DNA of 64,000 nucleotides from Margaritifera margaritifera. Lineage: Eukaryota > Mollusca > Bivalvia > Unionida > Margaritiferidae. Position numbers and translations under genes: made by a program. The stretch's first letter is position 1, and the number at the start of each line of letters is the position of its first letter. The DNA lies in assembly GCA_029931535.1 (NCBI GenBank), contig JAQPZY010001295.1, positions 1,488,001-1,552,000 of the forward strand, given 5' to 3'. The notes beneath the pieces were generated by a model, which made no database searches, was not told the DNA's origin, and worked only from the letters and a program-made list of their open reading frames with translations. Positions 38,407 to 48,474 of the stretch are shown one piece after another.

Positions 38407-38709
38407 TTACGCTGTTGTGTGTCTGTGATTTTCCAGCACGGTCTCGAACTCGGCCTCGCTAATGATTTTATCTTTGATAGCTATCGAGTATAATTTACTA
38501 ATCGAATTAGGACTACTTTGTGCTGCCGCGAGAATTTCTGAATAGATACGTATTCGCGAATGCAGACGTATATACATTATTTTGCTAGCACCGCCCGCTG
38601 AAGCGGCAAGTCCGCAAATGACATCTGCAGCCACACATACGCGTTTCCATTTCGTGAGCAACGCGGTTCTCTTGACGATTTCATATCGCAGTTGCAGTTC
38701 CAATTCCAT
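38407..38709 (-). pseudogene. Two-transmembrane Polinton accessory protein (copy 1 of 3)
   Basis: A 100-codon frame, open from ATG to TGA-free end. N-terminal basic/hydrophilic helix, then a hydrophobic region around residues 25-45 (A-A-D-V-I-C-G-L-A-A-S-A-G-G), then a basic turn. The conserved C-terminal helix pair reads S-K-L-Y-S-I-A-I...I-I-S-E-A-E-F-E-T-V-L-E. The same C-terminal pattern occurs at 45065-45504 and 54190-54477. Role unknown. Its recurrence in three remnants makes it a core accessory gene. Shortened in the membrane region relative to the 45-kb copy. Confidence 0.6.
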
Positions 38710-38751
38710 TAATGTTTTAACGCCGGTAACATTGAGGGTCCATTATAATTC

Positions 38752-39535
38752 TTATATTAATAATACAATTGCATAGTACAATTCCTCGACAGCCATGCCT
38801 TTTTTATGTACAACAGTCATTTCTAACCAATTACCCTTTTTCACTGGTACAACTGCCATACAATCATACAAAATATCTTCCTGTGGAAAACTTAAATCTC
38901 CGACAATTATACGTATATGGGTACTACACCACGTTAATTTAGAACCATATTGATTACACACTTGACTGGTGTCTAAATTATTGCACTCGCCTTCTCCCAA
39001 GAACTGCGTCCTTGTTAAATAATAGTTGAAATCTTTCTTTTCTCAATTGAATCAATGTTGGCGGAACATAATTAACTGGGAATGCAACCGGGGTGGCATT
39101 ATCGGTGAATCCCACTTCTTCGTTGTAGAAACAATCCCTGGATGTTTTTACACCTGGCGATGCAGCCAGCGATTGGGTATTTTCACGTGCCAATGCAATG
39201 ATTCCAAGCTGGCTTCGAGTTGTTACTGGTACATCAGGCAGGTGGTCCCAATCACCGATTTATATCTTACCGTCATGTAAATTATATTTGAGTGAATACG
39301 ATGGTCTGGTAATACCATTTTGAAGCAGAAATTCGTCGACAAGTTGAACGAAATCACTATCGATGTTGGCATCACTGGTCAGCCGATCCAGCACCCCTTC
39401 GGTAAATTCCGCAACAACATCACCTCGATCAGAATCCATCACGTATTTAATGATAAATTTAATCTTAAACAAAAACACCAAAGATGATAAAGTACCCGAA
39501 TAGATAGACGTGGAATGCATCAAAATGAATTTCAT
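38752..39535 (-). pseudogene. Unknown Polinton-like protein, about 250 residues
   Basis: Three minus-strand frames follow one another in order with small frame changes near 39250 and 38990. They begin with an acidic helical segment (M-D-S-D-R-G-D-V-V-A-E-F-T), pass through a proline-containing middle (V-N-Y-V-P-P-T) and end with a Cys/Trp-bearing beta-rich part. Composition is protein-like throughout on this strand. No family is recognised. A minor capsid protein is possible by position after the protease, but this is inference. Confidence 0.45.
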
Positions 39536-39679
39536 CTTTGACTACTAATGATACTGATGATATATATGTGAAAGATTCTGCAATTTCATCGGGATCGTTA
39601 AGTATTATTATTTTTGGACCAGACTGAATGTTTATCAAAAATGTTAATTTACCACATTAATTATAATAACTGGAAATAT

Positions 39680-39990
39680 ATAAATAACAACAATCAAGAC
39701 TTTGAATAAAACAGTGACTCTATTGTCCAGGTCCACCACCTCGTTTAAATAATCAACAAGCGCAAGTTGTGGTGCAAGCCAGTACGAGTCAAAATACAAA
39801 AGATGTCGAGGCGTTATCATATATGCAACCCAATGTGTGTCAGGTCCTGTTCTGAAGTCCAGGTTAACAATACCGGTTTCCCTCGTGCGAGAATCATCGA
39901 TGCAAGTTCATTCCGCATAATGAAAAATCGAAAATGCTTGAGTGGTTTTACCATCGCGAGTAAATCAAGATTGGTTATCAGCAAGACCTT
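39680..39990 (-). pseudogene. Adenain-like maturation cysteine protease fragment
   Basis: On the minus strand, I-T-N-L-D-L-L-A-M-V...M-R-N-E-L precedes a frameshift, then P-D-T-H-W-V-A-Y-M, followed by L-Y-F-D-S-Y-W-L-A-P. H-W-V carries the catalytic His, and F-D-S the catalytic Asp, of the adenovirus protease/Ulp1 clan that cleaves capsid precursors in Polintons. The Gln and catalytic Cys box is not found, because the sequence turns AT-rich after L-V-D-Y-L-N-E. The 214-codon + strand frame across this region is antisense shadow. Confidence 0.6.
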
Positions 39991-39999
39991 CTGCGAGTT

Positions 40000-40399
40000 G
40001 TACCAGTCAGTCGAAGACCTCTGCTGGAGGGCATTTTGCAACTCGTTCCGGGTTATCGAAGGGCTCTTCCCTTTTTTATTCGTTTCCGAGACCATGCGCT
40101 TAATGCCGCGAAATAGCATTAACGTGTTACAGTTGTCTCGTATTCCTTTAGGTACATGTGCGTATCGTTGCGTCAAATATATATCACATCTGTGTTTTTA
40201 TGTCGACCTCGGGAAAATATTCTCGCGGTATCAGAGCTTTGTAACGTCGATACGATTTCCGGTCGCATATTCGATAAAAGTTTTATGTCTTTGCTTGATG
40301 CGTACGTATTTGAAATTATTGCACGGTAATCTACATAATTCTCCTTACGCTTGTGCAACTCAAAATCGGGGGCTTCATGTAAGCGAACATACGTTGATG
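40000..40399 (-). pseudogene. Packaging-ATPase-like C-terminal segment
   Basis: The phrase S-R-G-R-H-K-N-T-D-V-I-Y-I, a one-base frame change, then T-Q-R-Y-A-H-V-P-K-G-I-R-D-N resembles the G-R-H...Q-x-Y sensor region seen in the ATPase at 24045-24095. No Walker A or clear Walker B precedes it; the sequence instead joins a SAP-like segment. I infer an internal deletion fused two neighbouring genes. Less certain than the other ATPase calls. Confidence 0.4.
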
Positions 40400-40601
40400 T
40401 TGCCAGTGTAAATTGCTGTTGCTGTGTAAGTGGTTGATGCGGTTGTGGTTCAGTTACGGGTCCTAATAACGTAAGTATGTCAGCTTTTCGCATACGGCTT
40501 GGTATTCGTGTCCCACGCTGTTGCGCGAGTTGTTTTAGTAGATTCACAGTCGGCATATTGTTATATAAGGGTAAACGTTGTCTACTTGTAAATCCCGTCA
40601 A
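40400..40601 (-). pseudogene. SAP-like DNA-binding segment
   Basis: The reading frame contains M-P-T-V-N-L-L-K-Q-L-A-Q-Q-R-G then a basic turn and K-A-D-I-L-T-L-L. This is the helix-extended loop-helix pattern of SAP domains, which bind AT-rich DNA. A glutamine/proline-rich linker follows. The frame runs on into the ATPase-like segment. Similar short SAP-like proteins accompany capsid genes in Polintons. Confidence 0.5.
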
Positions 40602-40896
40602 TGAATTGTTTACGAAATTTTACTTTACCAGGCTTGGAAACGGCAATTGCCTCAATCATGGCTATTATTTCATTTGCTTCTGTTTCGTTTTCCTCAAAGC
40701 CGGGTGGGGGGGGTGTCTCAACGTTGGGTATTTCCACAATAGGTTCTGCTGCTGTTGTGCAGGCGGATCTTTGACGGCGTGCGCGATAATACTCGCGAAT
40801 AGATCCGCATGGTCGGCAAAGATGATTACTTGACTTTACTCCGATACCACATCGAATACATGGCTGAGCACTCGGATGAACACGTAACACAAGCAA
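40582..40896 (-). CDS. Cys-rich zinc-ribbon-like protein, 104 residues
   Basis: An intact frame. N-terminal C-I-R-C-G-I-G-V-K-S-S-N-H-L-C-R-P-C gives two C-x2-C knuckles spaced as in a small zinc ribbon. It is followed by an arginine-rich stretch, a proline run (P-P-P-P-G-F) and an acidic, then basic, tail. The 3' end overlaps the SAP-like frame by about 20 bp, a compact arrangement. Possibly nucleic-acid-binding. Family not recognised. Confidence 0.5.
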   Translation of the reverse strand: MLVLRVHPSAQPCIRCGIGVKSSNHLCRPCGSIREYYRARRQRSACTTAAEPIVEIPNVETPPPPGFEENETEANEIIAMIEAIAVSKPGKVKFRKQFIDGIYK

Positions 40897-41047
40897 ATTG
40901 ATTTACAGTATTCATAATGGCATGTTCTGCCACAGAGTTCATGCTTACCAAAGCATACACCTTTGTATTGATTTCGTCCTAATGCCATTGAACTTCTTAT
41001 ATATTGACAAATTGTATTCCCTAATAGACATACTCACCTGTGCTTTG

Positions 41048-41278
41048 CTAGATATAATCATCTATGTTTTCGATTGATGGTGTACGTAAGTCTATACTTA
41101 TGTGCTCTGCACCGGGTACATAGTTAGTGCAACATAAGCAAACTCGTTCACCAGGCGGCAGCAAGTGAGGATCAAAGCCAAATAGATCTTTGCGTTTGAA
41201 CATAATTTTCTTCAATTCTGTATATGGCCAAATCACCGCATACTCATCAGTACTCGGAAATACTATACCAACTCGCAA
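41048..41278 (-). pseudogene. Unknown Polinton-like fragment with C-L-C-C motif
   Basis: A 76-codon frame of good composition: hydrophobic start, aromatic and charged middle (W-P-Y-T-E-L-K-K), then P-P-G-E-R-V-C-L-C-C-T-N-Y-V and an acidic end. No family recognised. Same strand and direction as the downstream Cys-rich, SAP and protease remnants, so it likely belongs to that gene run. Confidence 0.4.
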
Positions 41279-42334
41279 ATGACCGCCACTTGAACAATGG
41301 AATCCGATAACGTAAAATGTTGTGTACTATTGTATGTATATTGATGTCATAGTTGATGTGACTTTGCATGAAAATCTCTTATAAACTTCTGAACAATGCA
41401 TACCCCGCTTACGCTCTTCCCTTTCAAAAAGTCTCACAGAATTACAGATTGATTTGTTCTTGGTGATCTTTGCTACTGCTAGAATATTTGCTTGATGTTT
41501 CAATGTCATCGTCATCGTCATCATCATTACTGCATTCGCTCGTTTAGCTATCTGTACTAGGTGGTCTAGTCAACGTTAGCGACTTAAACTTTTCTTGCAC
41601 AATATCGCGTAATAACATTTGAGGTCCACTGGTTTTGAAACTTTCATGAAATAAACATGGGCCACTGATCTCCCACATTTTATTAACAAGAAATCCTTGG
41701 GTGAGTGAAAAGTATACCAGAGCTTGTAATATCAATATATAGGTTTCATATATACTTTCCGATAAGAAAACTGCTGTTGAATGCTCAATACAATTACCAT
41801 ACGAATTTTATTTTAAATCTAACAAACATCAATATTGATGTAATGAAATATCTAACATCTTGTAATAACTTTAATATCACACAACAAGATGATTAGAGAT
41901 ATCGAAAAGGGAAGATCAGTATGTAATTATTAATGTATGGCTCAACCTATATGGAAGTAAATATCTGACAGTACTGAAGAGAAACTGAATCATATAATAC
42001 CAAAAAGTATTAATAACTCTTATGTTGAATACTAAGTTACAGGCAAATAAAAAAGTGATAAAGCTTAATCAATCATAGGTAAAGAAGAAAAAATGAAAGG
42101 ACTTTTTTAGCAATGGCGAAAAAGATTGAAGAATAGCGTGTATAAATCAGAATGATATTTATTTTAATTTCTCCAATAGAGAATAGAACAACTATTATAG
42201 ACCATAATTGTACTCTTATATACGGTGTAAAAAGTTATTTGAAGAATTAATTCAAGCGAAACTGGTCATGACTCAGATGAAAAAAGCACAGCAACATTTC
42301 AGGAAGATTTTTAAATGTCAACAGTTAGACTAAA
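41279..42334. other. Weak coding remnants, otherwise nothing
   Basis: Minus-strand frames at 41327-41527 and 41544-41735 lie in line with the gene run but are not recognisable. From about 41750 the sequence returns to strong AT richness. Confidence 0.3.
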
Positions 42335-42620
42335 CTATGCAGTTGGTGGTAATAGCACATGTTTTAAAAACCCAGTGATAAGATGAATATGGGTCGTACA
42401 GTAGATTATACTGATAACCACCGTTCTGCCTCTTCCGCTACCTCCTCCAGTTGCTAATCCTGTTAGATCAAGAGTTACTGCTAGGATACAAATGGTTGTA
42501 AAAACAGTATCAATCGTTACACCTTTTTCTTTGAGCAGTCTTTTCAACCTTTCACCTAATGGTAACTTTTCTTTATCTTTTAACTCAATGTTATTTTTTT
42601 TTTCCTATATGTTATTTTCT
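42335..42620 (-). pseudogene. Polinton coiled-coil/membrane protein (copy 2 of 3)
   Basis: On the minus strand, K-E-K-L-P-L-G-E-R-L-K-R-L-L-K-E-K-G is followed by a hydrophobic span (T-I-C-I-L-A-V-T-L-D-L) and a glycine-rich turn (G-G-G-S-G-R-G-R). It matches the corresponding part of the + strand copy at 27000-27060. The upstream coiled coil (42620-42800) is AT-rich and broken, and the C-terminal membrane domain is missing. Confidence 0.6.
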
Positions 42621-42879
42621 CTATCCAATAAATGAGAAACTATTTGTGCTCATTTACTTTCATAAGTTTGTCATATCTCATTTAATTTATAATTTTTAGC
42701 TGGATATTTTTCGTTAGCAATACCTTCTTTGTTTGCTTTATAAAGTTGTCATTCCAATAGTGACGGTTTATTTTCATTGATACTATTTTTAAATTTACAA
42801 TATCAGTAAGATTGGGAGAAGTTATCATTTATTTTTCTTTTTGATCAGTAAATAATATATTAATGTTTCCTTCTCTTGT

Positions 42880-43030
42880 AAAAGCACATCTCATGTTGCT
42901 TTCCAATATCATCCTTAAAAACAATATTTCCTTTAATAAAGTCACCATGTATTTGTCTTAAGTCATTTAAAGATTCTGTCAAATCTGTTTCAGCTACACC
43001 AACTATTTTGTTCGTTGTTTAATCGTAGTT
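42880..43030 (-). pseudogene. Short open remnant of unknown Polinton gene
   Basis: About 37 clean codons on the minus strand containing D-L-T-E-S-L-N-D-L-R-Q-I-H-G-D-F-I-K and a charged continuation. Composition suggests a helical structural protein, upstream of the coiled-coil/membrane remnant on the same strand. Not recognised. Confidence 0.35.
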
Positions 43031-44029
43031 ATTTCCATTTCCCCAGGATCTGTTGCGTTTGCATCACTGTAGCTGAGGATTAAAAAAAAAACTGTAGGAT
43101 GAAATTATGGTAAATGCCACGTATTTCCTTCTTTTCTCGGAAGTAATGAATGCAACAAATCACTTCCACCATTTTGTGTAGCGATAGATGTAGGGAACCC
43201 TTTGTTTTTACATTAGCTGTATAAGAAATTTGAATATTCTCTTTACCCAGTTCTTCGAAATATAATGCTTTATTTTTAATCTTAAAATGAGTTTTGCGTT
43301 TCGTCTAGCTATAATTTAGGTGTGATAATTTATTTCAGTAGTTGTGAAATATGTGTTTGGGCTCAAGGTCTTGCGATACATATCCCCAGGAGGTTCGAAA
43401 ACGTCAGATAGGCCCTAAATTGATGTGTCCCCAGTCCCACCTCCCAGGGGACGGTCCAAACATTTACAGCTCCCCACAAACTAGCCCAGAACGTTATTGT
43501 TCAAGCCCACTGTTAATCCCATAGGTCGGCCCGCTCCCCCCATACAGTCTTGCCACACATCCAACTATGATCATATTGATTATACATTACCCAGATGCTA
43601 TTTTTGAACCAGCCAGTTCACCGTATTTCAAGACTATCCATCGATAAGCCTGTTTAATAAAAATAGCTCACTGACTTAACATTTAACATGCATGCTAGCG
43701 TTTCAGCGCAAACTATTTATTAGACTGTCTGCTAAATAACAGAAAAAACAGTAAATATTGAAATATTATTGCAATAAAACTTTGTTAAAAATAACATGCA
43801 GGTTATTTAACGTTTTTTTTTTTAAAAAATTGTTTCTTGTTTTTTTGTTTTTTTTTCGAAATATCGTTTTTTACACCGGGGTGGACGGATAATACAGGGA
43901 GACAGCTTTAACAAAAAATCCATGTAATTTTGAGTGGTTTCTTAGTCGTAACGGTATGAGCGTTGGAAAATAAAACCAGAGCTTGCAATCTACTGTGTGG
44001 TCGACACCATATCCAGTCTTTTTATTTAA
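43031..44029. other. No gene recognised
   Basis: AT-rich, then a GC-richer patch at about 43360-43560 with runs of C, then poly-T/A tracts near 43810-43870. No coding support on either strand. Confidence 0.4.
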
Positions 44030-44600
44030 TTAGGTAAGTGCAAATTACATGCAATGGTAGCCTTGTAACACAAACAAATAAACATCCCAGCTCAGCCAGT
44101 AAGGGGCTACGAAGGTGCTGGTCACATGTATTACTTGTATACAGAGCTAAGCGAAACTAGCAACATTGTCCGTAATAAAACAGAATGACGTATTGTAGAA
44201 AGTACATGCAATGGGAGCTTTGTAACACAAACAAACAAAAAAACAAGGGTGAAAAGAGCCGTATTTACAAAATGATGTAACCCACGTACGCCAGAAAGAT
44301 GCTGGAACGGTGTTGGTCCCAAGTATGACTTGCTTAAAGAGTTGCTGATAACTCGCAATATTGACTGCAATATAATAGAATGAATTTTGTTTTATAAAAA
44401 AAAACAATAAAATAAAGGTCAATGAGCCACCATGTGTACAAATGAAGCGACCAAGGTTAGGCAGAAGGTATTGGTCTTATGTATGACATGCATAAAGAGC
44501 AGGGTGAAAATAGCAACACTGACCGTAAGATATGTTCTAATAGCCACACTAGCTGAAATGTGTACTGGCTGCTTTATTATTGATGTCTTAGTGCCTTTAA
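44030..44600. repeat. Diverged tandem repeat, unit about 160-190 bp, three copies
   Basis: Copies near 44040, 44200 and 44390 share anchors 'tgcaatgg.agc.ttgtaacacaaacaaa' (first two) and 'agcaacattgtccgtaa' / 'cgcaatattgactgcaa' / 'agcaacactgaccgtaa'. The units have diverged strongly. Frames on both strands are repeat artefacts. It lies at the left edge of the GC-rich element, so it may be the decayed terminal repeat array of that element. Confidence 0.6.
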
Positions 44601-45064
44601 CAACTTTGGTTCTAGCAGGGTATATACACAACTCGTCAAAAATGCTAGCAGTAATATTCAGAGTTCACGACCTTCTACTGCAAACATGCAGGCCATTTTG
44701 AGTAAGGGTGAAAGTTCATGAGGCACCTACGATTCTATGAAAGGTGATAAGAAAGCAGGTGCAAAAACAGTTCGCCTTTGCGTCGCATTTTATTTCGCTA
44801 GTAAAAGACAGTATCGTGTGATAAAGGTGGGCTGGGGTGAACCTAGGGGCAGCAAACTTCTGCTCGAATGGTTTTGCCGCCGCCGCTAACATTGCCACTG
44901 TTTCGGCAGACAACACACAGTTTATCAGGTATCCGGAGCCATAGCTCCTTCTTTCAAGACCTCAGATTGGGCCTCGGTCCTTCTGTGGGCAATTAATTCA
45001 TGTTTTTCCGATTCGTTGATGGCGACTGAAACGTGTTACTTGTGCTATTCAGTCCGTATCTCAT

Positions 45065-45504
45065 TTACACGCCTAGAATGAGTTTAAACTCGCGAGACCG
45101 CATTGCCTTGTAGGGCCTAGAAATATGATCTGCGGTAGTATTCCGTTCGGTTTCCGATAGAACTCGGATTTCATCACGTTTTTTTCTGTGTTTTTTGCCT
45201 TCAGGGAGAGTCGCCGGCTGACAATATTTCCAGTCAAGGACACCGACCATCAGGCAAGAGCTGCAACCGCGATCGGGGCGGCAATGATTGTTGACATAAT
45301 CCAGATGCCCGCCCCGCCAGTCCCTAGAAACACCGCTGTGAATGTGGCGTCAACACCATCCACCACGTTTCCCGCACGCCGGTACTTTTTTAAAAGGCTG
45401 CTACTCTGTTCGGCCTCTGCTCGTTGAGCTTGCTCAAACTCTGAGATTTTTTCAGGCGAAAATCTTGTGAGTCTTAACGTTTTGGGGTATATCGATATTA
45501 TCAT
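45065..45504 (-). pseudogene. Two-transmembrane Polinton accessory protein (copy 2 of 3)
   Basis: Frames in order on minus: S-P-E-K-I-S-E-F-E-Q-A-Q-R, a lysine/arginine helix, then V-V-D-G-V-D-A-T-F-T-A-V-F-L-G and S-T-I-I-A-A-P-I-A-V-A-A-L as two membrane helices. A stop precedes I-V-S-R-R-L-S-L-K-A-K, then D-E-I-R-V-L-S-E-T and R-E-F-K-L-I-L. Two frame changes and one stop. It is the fullest of the three copies and shows the family layout: charged N-terminus, helical hairpin in the membrane, C-terminal charged domain. Confidence 0.65.
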
Positions 45505-45559
45505 TCCTCAATGAGGAACGTAATATGAAAGTTTAATTGGTCTGGAGAGGTGGGAGAAG

Positions 45560-45887
45560 GGATGTTAGCTAACCTGCCAAGACGGCGATGTGCTGAAAAA
45601 AAATGTCAGTTTCCCTAATATCTTTAAATCCGGAAATGTGACGGTCTGTAACACGTCCGCCGACACGCTCGCCAAGAGGCACAACCAGCGTGCATTCTGT
45701 TTCCAGGGCTTGTGATTGTGTGTTTTTGACCAATCACCGTAATGCCACACAACATTTCTTTTCGAAAATCACTTTTTTTTTTCGGTTCGGTGAGCAGTGT
45801 GATAGAGGGCGTTAATACTCTGTCGGAAAGTGTATTGCCGACGAGAGACTTGTTAAAATGCCGCATGGCCATTGTTTTAGTAATCAC
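45560..45887 (-). pseudogene. Hypothetical gene of the GC-rich element, about 100 residues
   Basis: A basic frame starting M-I-T-K-T-M-A-M-R-H-F-N-K is read to about 45745, then coding composition shifts into a second minus frame containing W-H-Y-G-D-W-S-K. One frameshift is inferred. No family recognised. Confidence 0.3.
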
Positions 45888-45993
45888 TCCAGCAAAAATC
45901 CGAGGGCACTACTTTTGGGTTTTGTTTCTGCTGTAGCGAAAGCGCAATTACCCAAAGCTGACTGCGGAATGGCTTAGGGTTCTCTGGGTAACC

Positions 45994-46233
45994 TCAATAC
46001 TCGATGTCAATTTGCGTTGCATCCACGCTCACTCGCATCTTGAACCGGTACGTGTCTACGCCATGTTGTCTCAGATACTCTTCCACCAAGGGTTTGTATT
46101 TCCTATCGATGTCAGTCACTTGTTATACTAGCTGCTGCAATACTCCGTAGATTATATTAGGATTGGCAGGCGGCACTAATGATTTGTGCTCTATATCTGC
46201 CGGTCTCCACATACGTGGCTCTTTCTTGAGCAT
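45994..46233 (-). pseudogene. 80-codon gene of the GC-rich element
   Basis: A single frame from ATG (46233) to TGA (45994), broken only by TAA at 46123-46125. It encodes a proline-bearing N-terminus (V-P-P-A-N-P-N-I-I-Y-G), a charged helix (D-I-D-R-K-Y-K-P-L-V-E-E-Y-L) and a beta-like end (T-Y-R-F-K-M-R-V-S-V-D-A-T-Q). Starts 10 bp after the fibre-head gene ends, on the same strand. Function unknown. Its size and clean frame make it a real viral gene. Confidence 0.5.
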
Positions 46234-46242
46234 TTTTTTTTT

Positions 46243-46808
46243 TTAAGCTACGTGAGTTCTAATTGCAAAAGCCAAATATGGCTGAAACTCCCGACGGCAG
46301 TATGTCGACTTTGGGCGCAACATAGTCGTAAGGCTTTCGTGCGAGAGGTTAGCCATAACGGCACTATTGCCATTATGTAGCATTAAGACTCCGTTTACAC
46401 GGATCCCAAGATATGTGCACATTACGTCACCGCGACTCCCGTGGAGGCCAATGAAGTAAACACCGGCGTAAAGCACGGTGATACTGCCGTTGACGTTGCT
46501 GAGTGAAAAAGCGCCAAAAGGTTTGAAAGTCTTAAGTTGAATCCCAGCGATACAAACAGGACGAATATAATGCCGTAACCCCACCAACTGATGTGATTAT
46601 GTCGGTCGTGAAGTACACGGAAGCGCTGGTGCCAGTGCTGGTCGCGCTGACAACGGCTATCTCTCGACCTGAGATTTTGGCCTCTGGGACAGACGCGGGC
46701 GCTGGCCCAGAAGATATGGGAGAGCCGTCGCCAAAAAAGGCAGGACCACGTAGACTCATACCATGGTTGTCCCGTGCACTTATACGAGCACTAATGCTTT
46801 TTTTCTAG
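46243..46808 (-). pseudogene. C1q/TNF-like fibre-head protein
   Basis: Two minus frames joined by a frame change near 46560. After a glycine/serine/proline-rich stalk (46808-46700), a beta-rich domain begins. Its second half has A-G-V-Y-F-I-G-L-H-G-S-R-G-D-V and L-G-I-R-V-N-G-V-L-M-L-H, the A/P-G-x-Y-x-F and L-x-x-N-G-x strands typical of C1q-type jelly rolls, and ends A-F-A-I-R-T-H-V-A. Such heads cap fibres used for host binding; that role here is inference. Confidence 0.5.
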
Positions 46809-47059
46809 GGTGATAGTGCACTCAAGCATATTACTGGTGTTTGTTTTTGGTCTAAAATACGTATGGAGAGCTCATGGACACATAAACTGAGCCAATGTTA
46901 AATAAATACCAGTCATTGCTCTGACACGCCAAAAGCGTCATTGGTGGCGGCCTGTACATGATCCCAACGAACAAGGATATAAAATTGGCACCTATGAGAG
47001 GTATAATTACGAGCTTCCTACAGCAGACGACAACATGACGATAGGCACCAATGTCGACA

Positions 47060-47251
47060 TTAATCCGATAAGGATACCCGCATAACTACCCACACAAGTG
47101 AAAAGCACGCCAAAACAACTGCTGCCAACGAAGCACGAAAAGGTCGGCTTTGAGCCGTAACAGCGGCACAAACCAGCACCATGGAAAACGCGCAGGGTGG
47201 TATTGCGGTTTGACTTAGAGCTGTCTGGTTTCTCCACTGAGCGTCTAGCAT
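47060..47251 (-). CDS. Small two-helix membrane protein, 63 residues
   Basis: An intact frame whose ATG overlaps the stop of the upstream coiled-coil/membrane gene (TAATG, one shared base). Hydrophilic N-terminus with W-R-N-Q, then two hydrophobic spans at about residues 17-33 and 42-59. Family not recognised. The overlap with a recognised gene is the main evidence that it is real. Confidence 0.4.
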   Translation of the reverse strand: MLDAQWRNQTALSQTAIPPCAFSMVLVCAAVTAQSRPFRASLAAVVLACFSLVWVVMRVSLSD

Positions 47252-47980
47252 TATTTACGCTTGTTTGAACGAAGAACGGCAAATAATGCGACGGCTATCG
47301 TGATAACAAGCACCAAGAGGTTTCCTACCAGCCAACCGATGACATTTCCAGCGGTCTTCAGCAAGAATGACGCGATTGACCCGATTAATTTAGAGCTGAG
47401 CCGATGCCGCTTTATCTGCTAGCGTTTTCAGCATCCAGGCCAGATGCTCCAGGTACTTTATTATCCATTATTTTGCGCACCCATAATCGGGTTTTCTCGT
47501 CCAGGCTGAAAGTGGCGTTGTGCCATCCCCGCCTGTGACTGAGAGTACAATTGTGCTCATGATGAACCCCAGCTCGGCACGAGTTGTATCCTCATGGATA
47601 ATTTTGCTGATAACTGCAGTAAGTTTGTTGCGAAGTATCCCTTTGTAATGCATCAGTTGATTTACAATCGAAGCCAACTAGTTCCTCATTACTTGCAATC
47701 TGGGATTGTAACAGCTCTCGCTTCTCTTCATCAGGCGATTCTTCCAGACTTTTTCTAAGCCCGTCCAGGTCCTTACTGATCTCCACGATCTTTATCTGGT
47801 GGTCAGCAAATGCGCTACGGTACGTTTGAAGTGATTTGTTTAGGCCAAAGAGTTATTGCACCTGGGGGAGGTCGGAATTATCCGCCACCACCTGCTTGAC
47901 TGCCGTGTCCTCCAATTCCAGAATCCTTCTTATCTCAGTATCTGTTAGTCTGCTTGTTTAGGTCATGATTTCATTTTGAA
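47251..47980 (-). pseudogene. Coiled-coil/membrane protein (copy 3 of 3)
   Basis: N-terminal glutamate/lysine-rich heptads (T-D-T-E-I-R-R-I-L-E-L-E-D, then I-S-K-D-L-D-G-L-R-K-S-L-E), a middle hydrophobic span (A-E-L-G-F-I-M-S-T-I-V-L-S-V) and a linker. The C-terminal membrane domain L-I-G-S-I-A-S-F-L-L-K-T-A-G-N precedes a basic tail, ending TAA at 47251-47253. At least two frame changes and two stops. The last domain matches the S-W-L-F-K-S-A-G-Q region at 27.3 kb, showing that the GC-rich and AT-rich elements share this gene. Confidence 0.65.
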
Positions 47981-48066
47981 CTGCGGCGAGCTTTTTTGTG
48001 CTTCGACTGAGGTTTGCTCCTGTTTCGAAACCTAACGCTCTGACTAACGTGGGTCGTGTTTGTAGG

Positions 48067-48267
48067 TTAACAGTTCTGCCCCCCCCTCCCCACCCCTGCC
48101 TGGGCGCTGTCCTTTTTTGCTGTAAGCTTTATATTAATTTTGCGCTTTCCAAAGCCCAGTCCCTTGCGATAAGCATCGAAGTCTGCTAGGCGCCGTTCTA
48201 GTCTCCCAGTTGATACAACATCTTCTTGACTCTCCACCCAGCAGGCACCTCGCTGCCGCCAGTACAA
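48067..48267 (-). CDS. Basic protein fragment of the GC-rich element
   Basis: A 66-codon frame, arginine/lysine-rich, with R-R-L-A-D-F-D-A-Y-R-K-G-L-G-F-G-K-R-K and a glycine-rich end. It lies in the 200-bp space upstream of the coiled-coil gene, near the divergent promoter region opposite the capsid gene. Possibly a DNA-condensing core protein. This is weakly supported. Confidence 0.3.
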   Translation of the reverse strand: MYWRQRGACWVESQEDVVSTGRLERRLADFDAYRKGLGFGKRKINIKLTAKKDSAQAGVGRGGQNC

Positions 48268-48474
48268 GAAGGAATTTACGTCGGCAGTTCTTCTGTCATA
48301 TTACTTCGGTGGAAAATGTGGTTTGATATTCGTCGGGCTGATAGGCGTCACAAACGCCTAAATCTTCCATATCGTAGCCGCCTTTAGTGATGTCTCGCTC
48401 AAGAAACTACGCGAGTTTATTAAATAATGGAGACGTGATATCCAATATTTCCAACAACATGTCTCAGTCTCAAT

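Larger units (their letters stand above)
38407..41740 (-). mobile_element. Moderately GC-rich Polinton-like block (protease-bearing)
   Basis: A run of minus-strand gene remnants lies in sequence less AT-rich than its surroundings: Cys-rich protein, SAP-like segment, ATPase-like segment, adenain-like protease, an unknown 250-residue protein and a two-transmembrane protein. Gene order and strand are uniform. It is separated from the 45-53 kb block by AT-rich sequence with an older remnant, so it may be a different element or a displaced arm. Confidence 0.5.

Noticed and set aside
39767..40411. 214-codon + strand frame, the longest in the window
   Set aside because: It is antisense to protease-, ATPase- and SAP-like frames on the minus strand that show ordered motifs, and it has no motif of its own.
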